Source of the DNA: Candidatus Poseidoniaceae archaeon
GTDB lineage: Archaea; Thermoplasmatota; Poseidoniia; Poseidoniales; Poseidoniaceae
Reading direction: 5' to 3'
Assembly: GCA_949372875.1 (NCBI GenBank)
Contig: CASIAW010000006.1
Span: 1-64,000, forward strand
Length of the DNA: 64,000 nt
Below the pieces are notes generated by a model. It was not told where the DNA came from, ran no database searches, and saw nothing but the letters and a program-made list of their open reading frames with translations. The translations under genes and the position numbers were made by a program. The first letter of the stretch is position 1; every line of letters begins with the position of its first letter. Below are positions 9,007 through 16,388 of the stretch, piece by piece.

Positions 9007-10018
9007 AGTTTTCTACCCACTGATGCTTCAGCGTTTTTTCACACGCATCGGCGAGTAATGTTGCATCATAGGAGTCCACCACGCAGCCCTCCGGCAAATA
9101 TGTTGCAACATCTCCGACATTGACCGAAACAACTGGCGTTCCGCATGCCATTGACTCTCGAGCAACCAGAGGCCCAGATTCACGCTTTGATGTAATGAGG
9201 GTGAGGTCAGCAACCAACATCCGGTCCCAGACAATCGAGCGAGGTTGTATCTTTAGGGTCGTCATCCCCACAATCCAGCCCCGTTGCTCTAGAATTTCTC
9301 CGGCCTGAAGGGCGAGCAAGTGATTTTTCTCTGGACGACGTGGGTCAGATGGGAATAAAATGTCAATTCTGTCCTTTCTCCACCGGCCTTTCCAAGGTTT
9401 AATTGGTTGAAGCCATTCATCTTCTACAGCACAATGGCAAGGTATCATAGTGAGTTTTTCAGTAGCGATGTCAATACCTCGAGCGATGTCAAACAACCGC
9501 TGTGAAACCACCACGAGTCGATTCGCTTGGTGCGCTGAATGTTTTGTGGTTTTGGCAAGTGTTGGATGGTTGATGCCAACATCAAAATCATACCCATGAA
9601 CGACCCCTGCCCAGGGTACTTTCAGTCTCTTCGCAAGTGTTTCTGCTAAGATGGCAACAGGCCAAAGAGTATGGCATATAATGACTTCAGGTTTCCAATC
9701 TCCAAGCCAAGATTCGACCTTTTTGGCCTTTCTACGTACACTTTGAGCGGTGAAGTTAGGCCAGGGGTGCTCGGGTAAAGCAGTAAACCGAGGTGTGAAA
9801 ACCGCAACTCCGCCGTGATCGAATTCTCTTGGTGCTCGTGCTGTTCCGGTGAGTGTTGAGCGTCGCGCTTCTTGGTATCGCATCATTCGTGGCAAGGGAT
9901 TCACGACTCGGACTTCATGTCCATCTTTTATCAGCGCCTGAACATGGTCAGCGACAAACGTACCTCTCGCTACATTGCCCGGTAATGGGTAGAGCAAAGA
10001 AACCACAAGGATTTTCAT
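8906..10018 (-). CDS. GT-B glycosyltransferase, family 4-like
   Basis: About 370 residues. The N-terminal domain opens with KILVVSLLYPLPGNVARGTF, a common GT4 start in which a loop accepts the acceptor sugar. Mid-protein HGYDFDV and VVSQRLFDIARG mark the hinge, and the C-terminal donor-binding domain has LFPSDPRRPEKNH, then ESGPLVARESMACGTPVVSVNVGD, the classic E-x7-E region. It transfers a sugar from an NDP-sugar in the cytoplasm. The gene overlaps the convergent flippase by 101 bases and lies 14 bases downstream of rpe on the same strand. An alternative ATG lies three codons upstream at 10027. Donor and acceptor cannot be inferred. Confidence 0.88.
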   Translation of the reverse strand: MKILVVSLLYPLPGNVARGTFVADHVQALIKDGHEVRVVNPLPRMMRYQEARRSTLTGTARAPREFDHGGVAVFTPRFTALPEHPWPNFTAQSVRRKAKKVESWLGDWKPEVIICHTLWPVAILAETLAKRLKVPWAGVVHGYDFDVGINHPTLAKTTKHSAHQANRLVVVSQRLFDIARGIDIATEKLTMIPCHCAVEDEWLQPIKPWKGRWRKDRIDILFPSDPRRPEKNHLLALQAGEILEQRGWIVGMTTLKIQPRSIVWDRMLVADLTLITSKRESGPLVARESMACGTPVVSVNVGDVATYLPEGCVVDSYDATLLADACEKTLKHQWVENFTLPQHFSEEAFVQQWNQLLAELVEENQTTARL

Positions 10019-10032
10019 TTCATTCACTCGAA

Positions 10033-10707
10033 TTATTGTTGAAGTGCCGTTTGGATGACTTCAAGGTTCTCTTGAACGCTTGCTTTGTCATTGAACAGGC
10101 CAGAGCCAACGACGCAATTCGTCACGCCCCAGTCTCGCAGCATAGCGATATTATGGGCCTTAACACCGCCATCGATTTGAATCTGAACCGGCCGGCCGCC
10201 ATCTGCTACTTGTGCATCAATTGCTTCTTTGAGGCGCCTTACTTTCCGTTCCACGGCAGGAATAAACGATTGTCCTCCAAATCCGGGATTAACGCTCATG
10301 ACCAAAACCAAATCGAGTTCAGATAAGACCTCAAGCGCAGCATCAACAGGTGTTCCGGGGTTGAGGACAACACCAACACCTGCTCCGGCCTCTCGTATGG
10401 CGGTGACCAATCGATGCAAATGGGTGGCAGCCTCGACATGAACTGAAAGGTGATTGCACCCAGCATCGATGTAATCTTGGAAGCAACTTTCAGCATTTGA
10501 AATCATCAAATGAGCATCAAAAACAGGGCCATCGCCAAGGGCTTTTCGAAGAGATTTGATGACGGGTGGGCCGAACGTAAGGTTTGGTACATAGTTCCCA
10601 TCCATGACATCAAGGTGAAGCCAATCCAGTCCGCTGTCTACCGCTTTCTGGCATGAACGGGCAAGGTCTGCGAGGTCTGCAGTAAGGACGCTTGGTGCGA
10701 TGATCAT
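10033..10707 (-). CDS. rpe: Ribulose-phosphate 3-epimerase
   Basis: A TIM-barrel enzyme of about 224 residues that interconverts ribulose 5-phosphate and xylulose 5-phosphate. Seen are the start MIIAPSVLTADLADL, the metal-site strand LHLDVMDGNYVPNLTFGP, DAHLMI, HVEA, the VMSVNPGFGGQSFIP phosphate loop and IQIDGGVKAHN. All metal-binding His/Asp positions appear intact and the length is normal. An in-frame ATG five codons upstream (10722) is less likely because the family normally begins at MxIAPS. Rpe is patchy in archaea, and the sequence looks bacterial in type. It sits upstream of the glycosyltransferase; any link between them is only positional. Confidence 0.93.
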   Translation of the reverse strand: MIIAPSVLTADLADLARSCQKAVDSGLDWLHLDVMDGNYVPNLTFGPPVIKSLRKALGDGPVFDAHLMISNAESCFQDYIDAGCNHLSVHVEAATHLHRLVTAIREAGAGVGVVLNPGTPVDAALEVLSELDLVLVMSVNPGFGGQSFIPAVERKVRRLKEAIDAQVADGGRPVQIQIDGGVKAHNIAMLRDWGVTNCVVGSGLFNDKASVQENLEVIQTALQQ

Positions 10708-10782
10708 TGTTCTCCCCAACATTGGCCAAACCTACCTTTGGCATGAGCGTTTCGTTCTCATTTCGTCAATCTTTTCAGTACA

Positions 10783-10811
10783 AAGCCTCATAATGTGCAC
10801 GCATGAGGCTT
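10783..10811. promoter_or_regulatory. Inverted repeat in the thioredoxin upstream region
   Basis: A perfect 9-base inverted repeat, AAGCCTCAT and ATGAGGCTT, separated by 11 bases that themselves contain the palindrome GTGCAC. The arms can be extended imperfectly (CAAAG / CTTTG). It ends 13 bases before the thioredoxin ATG, where it could be an operator over the transcription start or a leader hairpin. It lies in the divergent gap between rpe and trx. Confidence 0.4.
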
Positions 10812-10824
10812 CTTTGGTGCGACA

Positions 10825-11154
10825 ATGGGTGAAGTAAGAGCAGTCACTGACGGTGAATTTGAATCAACAGTAAAAGACAACGGATGGGTTCTCGTTGATT
10901 TTTGGGCAGCATGGTGTGGACCTTGTAAAGCGATTGCACCTGTTCTCGAACAAGTCGCAGGTGAACGTGAATTGCTGGTTGCGAAAGTCGACACCGATTC
11001 AAACCCAATGAATGCAGGACGCCTTGGTGTTCGCGGCATCCCAGCGCTTTTCCTTTTCAATAACGGTAACTTGGTCAGCCAAAAGAGCGGCGCCATGCCA
11101 AAACCACAATTGTTGAAGTGGATTGACGAGCACATGAACGCAGATGATTTCTAA
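10825..11154 (+). CDS. trxA: Thioredoxin
   Basis: A 109-residue single-domain thioredoxin. The active site WCGPCK covers residues 30-35 after the conserved VLVDFWAAW strand, and the cis-proline loop GIPALFLF is near residues 72-79. Length and fold markers are those of a standard cytoplasmic thioredoxin that reduces disulfides. No reductase gene is visible nearby. It is convergent with the STAND ATPase gene, with only 1 base between the stops. A 29-base inverted repeat sits just before the start. Confidence 0.95.
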   Translation: MGEVRAVTDGEFESTVKDNGWVLVDFWAAWCGPCKAIAPVLEQVAGERELLVAKVDTDSNPMNAGRLGVRGIPALFLFNNGNLVSQKSGAMPKPQLLKWIDEHMNADDF

Positions 11155-11155
11155 A

Positions 11156-12706
11156 TCACTTGAGGCGTTTCTTTCGGTTTTCTTTTTTCGACCCTACATC
11201 GCGTAGTAATCTTTCACGCAATGCTTCATGAAGCCACATTCCTTCATCTAAGTCGAGAAGTAATCCGTGTTTAACCAAATTCTCTGGAGGAGTCCCTTCC
11301 CAGTTGACCGCAGCAGCAATCTTCTCCCACGCTACCGGTTTCTCAGCAATAGCAAGCGTAGAGAGCAACTCGTACTCAGCTTCTGGCAAACCAGTCAATA
11401 TCTCTTCATCCAGGAACCTTAACCAATCCTCATGAGTGGCTTGTCCGTAAAGTTCGAGCAATTCTAAGGCCAGTGGATGACCCCCCGTTGCTGCATGCAC
11501 CTCATCAACGCCGACGGTTGGAGAGTGTTCTAATTGGCTGAGCCAGTTCTTGGTGTCTTCAAGTGATAATCCGCTCAAAGGCATTTCACGAACAACCCCA
11601 CGCGTGTGTACGTCTCTTCGATCATAAATCCGAAGTGTTGTACGAGAAATAAACAGTAATCGAAGAGGGGTCTTGAGCGATATTTGCAAAAGTGCGCCAA
11701 GTAAATCCTTGGCATTTTCTTCCATATGATGGACGTCATCCAAGACGATGAGCCAATATGGAGGTGGGCCACCAGCCTCGTTTTTGTATCGTTCTCGAAT
11801 GGTCCGTGCATCCGTGAGATACGAGAGTAATCTACGCCTCCATGTGTCAACATCCACGCTCCCTCCCGGAGTCAATGGAAGTGTTTCGATGAGATTGTAA
11901 GGGTCGTGAGATTCGTCAATTCCAAACCGGTGAAGCAGGCTTGTTGCTAATCCGAGAGAACGATCCCAGGGCTGACATGGGTACCAGCAAATCGAGAGAT
12001 AAGGGTCCTCTTCAATCCGCTGCTCGAGCCAATGAGCCACTAAAGTTGATTTCCCGATACCTGCAATTCCATGAACGACAGCACATGGCTTGCGCTCATC
12101 AAACCAATCGTGAAGTGCTTGCAATTCTTCTGTTCGTCCGTGGACAGGGCGCGTAATGGGCGGTTTGTTGTGATAGGTAGCATGTGCTCCAGTCATCGGT
12201 GTGAGCCGTCCAGGCTCAGGAATCTTTGAGTCACTTTTCTTACTGATGACGCCAAACCGGATGTCTCCGAATGTCAAAACTCCCTCATGCTGGGCATGGA
12301 GCAGTACTTGCAAAAGTGTAATGTCTGCCGCAAGGCGTACGGGTGCTTCACTTGCTTCGACTTCCAATAATTCGCCTTCATTGTTTCTTAACAGGACCTT
12401 TGTAGCACCGAGCTCCTTTGTCAGTTTTTGAGCAGATTCTTTTCCCAGTTGAGTGAGTTGCCATGTCTTTTGGCGTCTGTCTTCTCCGCGAATGGAACGT
12501 GTGTGCTCTGTGACAACTTGTTCTCGAAGTAAAGCCTTCATCGCTCGGCTCACGTTTGGAGGGTGCTGAGCGCACGCTTCGGCAATTCCTGGTCGAGTGA
12601 GTTCAGGTCCAACCACATAGCGGTCTGCTTGCTCGACATGTTCGGCCAAATGGAGCATGACGCGGTCTTGGACAGCGATACTGACCTTTGGCAAGCCTGC
12701 GCTCAT
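11156..12706 (-). CDS. Winged-helix/STAND-type ATPase regulator
   Basis: A 516-residue soluble protein. Residues 10-100 form a MarR-like winged helix (VSRAMKALLREQVVTEHTR, then DRRQKTWQLTQLGKE). After a linker, an ATPase module starts at HGRTEELQALHDWF (about 189), with P-loop GIAGIGKS at 213-220, Walker B VLDD at 321-324 and sensor-like LFISRTTLR at about 355. A TGGHPLALELLELYG winged-helix/arm segment follows, as in NB-ARC/AAA_16 STAND proteins. Such proteins are nucleotide-dependent switches. The N-terminal DNA-binding domain suggests transcription control. No sensor repeats follow the ATPase, so the signal is unknown. It is divergent from the large WD40/TSP3 surface protein, whose expression it could influence (inference from position only). 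Confidence 0.75.
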   Translation of the reverse strand: MSAGLPKVSIAVQDRVMLHLAEHVEQADRYVVGPELTRPGIAEACAQHPPNVSRAMKALLREQVVTEHTRSIRGEDRRQKTWQLTQLGKESAQKLTKELGATKVLLRNNEGELLEVEASEAPVRLAADITLLQVLLHAQHEGVLTFGDIRFGVISKKSDSKIPEPGRLTPMTGAHATYHNKPPITRPVHGRTEELQALHDWFDERKPCAVVHGIAGIGKSTLVAHWLEQRIEEDPYLSICWYPCQPWDRSLGLATSLLHRFGIDESHDPYNLIETLPLTPGGSVDVDTWRRRLLSYLTDARTIRERYKNEAGGPPPYWLIVLDDVHHMEENAKDLLGALLQISLKTPLRLLFISRTTLRIYDRRDVHTRGVVREMPLSGLSLEDTKNWLSQLEHSPTVGVDEVHAATGGHPLALELLELYGQATHEDWLRFLDEEILTGLPEAEYELLSTLAIAEKPVAWEKIAAAVNWEGTPPENLVKHGLLLDLDEGMWLHEALRERLLRDVGSKKENRKKRLK

Positions 12707-12837
12707 ACCATCGCTAAGATGCGTTCTCTCTCAATGCTTTCGCTGAAATGAAATCACAAAATACGCCATCGAGAGAGAATATATCGAATCACACTACACT
12801 TTTTGATTACACAGTTATACCATAACCCCTTTTAGGT

Positions 12838-15800
12838 ATGAACGGTCCCCTAATCATGGATTCTGCGCGCAGAGGCTTGTTACTGGTATCCTTGATGCTC
12901 ATCATGGCATTGTCACCTTTGGTCACTGCTGCTGATTCTGATGGCGATGGCGTCGATGATTCAGTCGATGATTGCCGATGGGCAGCAGGGACTTCAACCA
13001 TTGACAAAAACGGTTGCCCGGACCGTGATGGTGACGGATATTCAGACTTGAGCGATTCGTGGTCGATTACCAACCCGAACTTCCAAAACGAGTATACGAC
13101 CACTTCCAATAATGATTATCACGATGTTGATTTCTCTCCAGACGGGCAGTTTATCGTCACTGGTTCCGAAGACACCTTTGTCCGGTTATGGAACGCAACC
13201 ACGCACATCAACCTCAAGTCTGTTGTAACCTCGGGAGAAGTCACATCAGTATCTTATTCACCCGATGGCATGTATATCGCAGCCGGTATCGATGACGATA
13301 CGATGCACATTTACTATTCCAGTAACTTGACCTCCGTTTACGGTGCAATCAGTGTTGATGTCGGTAGTGGAGATTATGTCAATGATGTGGAGTTCTCTCC
13401 AGACAGTGGACTAGTAGCCGTTTCAATCGGCCGCTCAGGTAACTCTGGAACCAACGGTCAAGTCTTCATCATCGATGTTTCTAACGGTCAAAAGGTCGGT
13501 AACGGAATGAATCCAAACAGCGAAGGTCGATTCTATGATGCTGCTTTTTCACCAACTGGGGAATTGATCGCACTTGCGAGTAATGATGACTTTTACATCG
13601 TTAACGTTTCTTCTCGAGCAACGGTCTACAGTATTTCTGACCCACCTGCTGCAGTCAATGCAATTGCATGGTCACCAGATGGTAACTATATCGCAATGTG
13701 TGGCGGATGGGAAGGTAATGGTGCGAGTTTCGATATGTTTGAGTTCACTGGTTCCTCGTGGTCTCGAATATGGCAAAAGTCAACTTCAACTTCATGCGCA
13801 TCAACTGATTTCTCCTATGATGGCTCTCAAGTTGTTGTTGGAATGTATTGGTATGGGACAGATGGAAACACAGCACGAGTTTTTGCTTCTGACACTGGGG
13901 TTCAAATCGACTCGTTCGCTGGCCCTCGTCCTGGCAGTTGCTCTTCAGGAAACAACAACAATTGCGGCCAAATGGAAGGAATTACTTGGAGCCCCGATAG
14001 CACAAAAATTGTTTCAGCACACGGACGTGGCGATGAAGGCGTTTACTACTGGTTCGCGGATATTGATGAAGACAACGACGGCTACAACACGACTGACCAA
14101 GGCGATGGTTTAGTCGATGCATTCCCGAGCGAAGGTTCGCAATGGAACGATACCGATAACGATGGTTTCGGAGACAATCCTGCTCCAGCATTCCAACCTG
14201 ATGCTTGCATCACCGTGGCAGGAACATCCACCCAAGATCGATTTGGATGCCCTGATGCAGATGGCGATGGATGGTCTGATGACGGAGACTTATACCCTGC
14301 AAACCCTCTTCAATGGGCAGATTCTGATGGCGATGGCTATGGGGACAATTACTACTTTGATTTGAACGGTGCTCAACTTCACATGAATCAAACTGGAGAT
14401 GCTTTCCCTGACGATGCTACGCAATGGAACGATACCGATGGTGATGAGCGAGGCGATAATTATCAAAATGCTTCGTGGGATAATTTCCGGGCACCAGAAT
14501 GGCCAGGACAGTTACTCTCTGTCGCAACCAATGTCGATGTGTTCCCTCTTGACCGAACACAGTGGTCAGATGCTGATGGCGATTGGGTCGGCGATGAGCA
14601 GATGAGCGACCGAGCTGATGGCTGTCCTACAATTTGGGGCAATTCACAATTCGACAGACTTGGTTGTCTTGACACCGATGGTGATGGATGGTCTGATCCT
14701 GACGCTGGATGGCCTGCAACGGCCGATTGCTATGGAGCAGACGCTTTCCCAAATGACCCGACACAATGGTGTGACGAAGATAACGACGGCTATGGAAGTA
14801 ACCAAACTGGAAACAATGCTGACGAATGTCCAAATCAGGCAGGAACCTCGTTTGAAGACCGAATCGGTTGCGCTGACCGAGACGGTGATGGATACTCTAA
14901 CGCAGGGGACCCGTTCCCTGATGACAGCACTCAATGGGCTGACCGGGACGGAGACAACCGCGGTGACAACCCAAATGGTTCCAATGCTGATATCTTCCCT
15001 GATGATGCATCCCAATGGAAAGATACCGATGGTGACGGTTATGGTGATAACCAAGGTGGATTTAACGGCGATGCATTCCCATACGACGCCTCACAGTGGG
15101 ACGATACCGATGGCGATGGCTATGGTGATAATTTCGTTGATGAAGACGGCGATGGCGTTTCTGAAGGTTCCTCTGATGTATGCCCGCTTGTTTCCGGGAA
15201 CTCAAACGATCCTGAAACGCGAGGGTGCACAGATTCGGACAGCGATGGATATGTAGATCCTGTCGATGTATTCCCAACCGATCCATTCCAGTGGGCAGAT
15301 GCAGATGGTGACGGTTTTGGAGATAACACCGCAGTTCCAAGTGGAGACGACTGTGTAGACGTCTACGGAAAATCCTTCGAAAACAATCGCCATGGATGCC
15401 CCGATGCTGACTTTGACGGTTGGGCTGATGTTGATGATGTGTTCCCGAACGATACTCTTCAATGGAAAGATACCGATGGTGATGGCTGGGGAGATAATTA
15501 CGCTTGGTTTAATGACACTATCCAAGACCTTGATAATCCTGGTGAATCGTTCATCATTCGTAACCAATCAGGCGATGCTTTCCCAACCATTGTCGACCAG
15601 TGGTCGGACATGGATGGCGACGGATGGGGTGACAACCAAACCAGTTTCTATCAGCCGGATGCGTTCCCATTCGAACCTTCACAATGGAATGATTTTGACG
15701 GTGACGGTTACGGCGATAACAGCGTGTATGACCCTGACGGTGAAGAGGGTCCATTTGGACCTGAAAGCGCCTTCCAGCCTGATGCATGCCGCAAAGAATA

Positions 15801-16323
15801 CGGAGAATCAACACTCGAAGAATTTGGCTGTCCAGACAGCGATTCTGATGGCCGTGCCGATTTATATGACCCATGCCCATGGGATCCAGCAGTAACCAAC
15901 GGTGTTCTCACCGGCCCGAATGCAGTCGTATGCACAATCACCTCGGACCCGAACCTCAACTCTGGTGGAGATGAAAGCGGTTTAGGCTTTGGCTCCACTT
16001 CGAAAACGACACTCATCATGGGTGGATCAATTGTTTTCCTCCTAGCACTGATTTTCGTTGCGCAACTTGCTAAGGCATCCTCCAAGCGTAAGAGTTCCAC
16101 TGAACGGGATCAAGACCGCCAAATCGACCTTGCATCTTCTGAAGAAGAAGAACGACGCCTTGCCTGGATTAACCATTATGTGGCAGCAGGCCAATTCGAT
16201 GAGGCGCGAGCACTTGGATGGACTGAAGAGCAGGCTACGCCGCAATGGAAGCAGTATGAGATGCAGCAGCAAGTTGCTGAAGAAGCATCGGTTCCGACGA
16301 TGTTTGACCTCAATCAGCTTTGA
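12838..16323 (+). CDS. Secreted WD40-like propeller plus TSP3-repeat surface protein, membrane-anchored
   Basis: A 1161-residue protein. The signal peptide is residues 1 to about 32, then a first calcium-type unit DSDGDGVDDSVDDC. Residues about 85-400 form a beta-propeller with repeated FSPDG/YSPDG/WSPDG blades and the WD40-like EDTFVRLWNATTH. From about 400 to 1040 come many D-x-D-G-D-G-x-G-D-N units of TSP3 type alternating with DAFP...QW segments and Cys pairs (CxxxxGTS...GCPD). A transmembrane helix lies at about 1058-1078, followed by a basic stop and a cytoplasmic tail of about 80 residues rich in Glu and Gln. The TSP3 units would bind many calcium ions and stiffen a stalk. No catalytic motif seen. 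An in-frame ATG at 12856 is an alternative start. Confidence 0.85.
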   Translation: MNGPLIMDSARRGLLLVSLMLIMALSPLVTAADSDGDGVDDSVDDCRWAAGTSTIDKNGCPDRDGDGYSDLSDSWSITNPNFQNEYTTTSNNDYHDVDFSPDGQFIVTGSEDTFVRLWNATTHINLKSVVTSGEVTSVSYSPDGMYIAAGIDDDTMHIYYSSNLTSVYGAISVDVGSGDYVNDVEFSPDSGLVAVSIGRSGNSGTNGQVFIIDVSNGQKVGNGMNPNSEGRFYDAAFSPTGELIALASNDDFYIVNVSSRATVYSISDPPAAVNAIAWSPDGNYIAMCGGWEGNGASFDMFEFTGSSWSRIWQKSTSTSCASTDFSYDGSQVVVGMYWYGTDGNTARVFASDTGVQIDSFAGPRPGSCSSGNNNNCGQMEGITWSPDSTKIVSAHGRGDEGVYYWFADIDEDNDGYNTTDQGDGLVDAFPSEGSQWNDTDNDGFGDNPAPAFQPDACITVAGTSTQDRFGCPDADGDGWSDDGDLYPANPLQWADSDGDGYGDNYYFDLNGAQLHMNQTGDAFPDDATQWNDTDGDERGDNYQNASWDNFRAPEWPGQLLSVATNVDVFPLDRTQWSDADGDWVGDEQMSDRADGCPTIWGNSQFDRLGCLDTDGDGWSDPDAGWPATADCYGADAFPNDPTQWCDEDNDGYGSNQTGNNADECPNQAGTSFEDRIGCADRDGDGYSNAGDPFPDDSTQWADRDGDNRGDNPNGSNADIFPDDASQWKDTDGDGYGDNQGGFNGDAFPYDASQWDDTDGDGYGDNFVDEDGDGVSEGSSDVCPLVSGNSNDPETRGCTDSDSDGYVDPVDVFPTDPFQWADADGDGFGDNTAVPSGDDCVDVYGKSFENNRHGCPDADFDGWADVDDVFPNDTLQWKDTDGDGWGDNYAWFNDTIQDLDNPGESFIIRNQSGDAFPTIVDQWSDMDGDGWGDNQTSFYQPDAFPFEPSQWNDFDGDGYGDNSVYDPDGEEGPFGPESAFQPDACRKEYGESTLEEFGCPDSDSDGRADLYDPCPWDPAVTNGVLTGPNAVVCTITSDPNLNSGGDESGLGFGSTSKTTLIMGGSIVFLLALIFVAQLAKASSKRKSSTERDQDRQIDLASSEEEERRLAWINHYVAAGQFDEARALGWTEEQATPQWKQYEMQQQVAEEASVPTMFDLNQL

Positions 16324-16388
16324 TCGGCTTGGTTGTTACACATCAAATGCACCGCTTACCTTTCAAGTAATGAGTGGAATTGATAATC

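Noticed and set aside
14618..15256. Met/Thr-rich plus-strand frame of 212 codons
   Set aside because: Out-of-frame reading of the TSP3 region of the gene at 12838-16323; composition is an artefact of GAT-GGT repeats.
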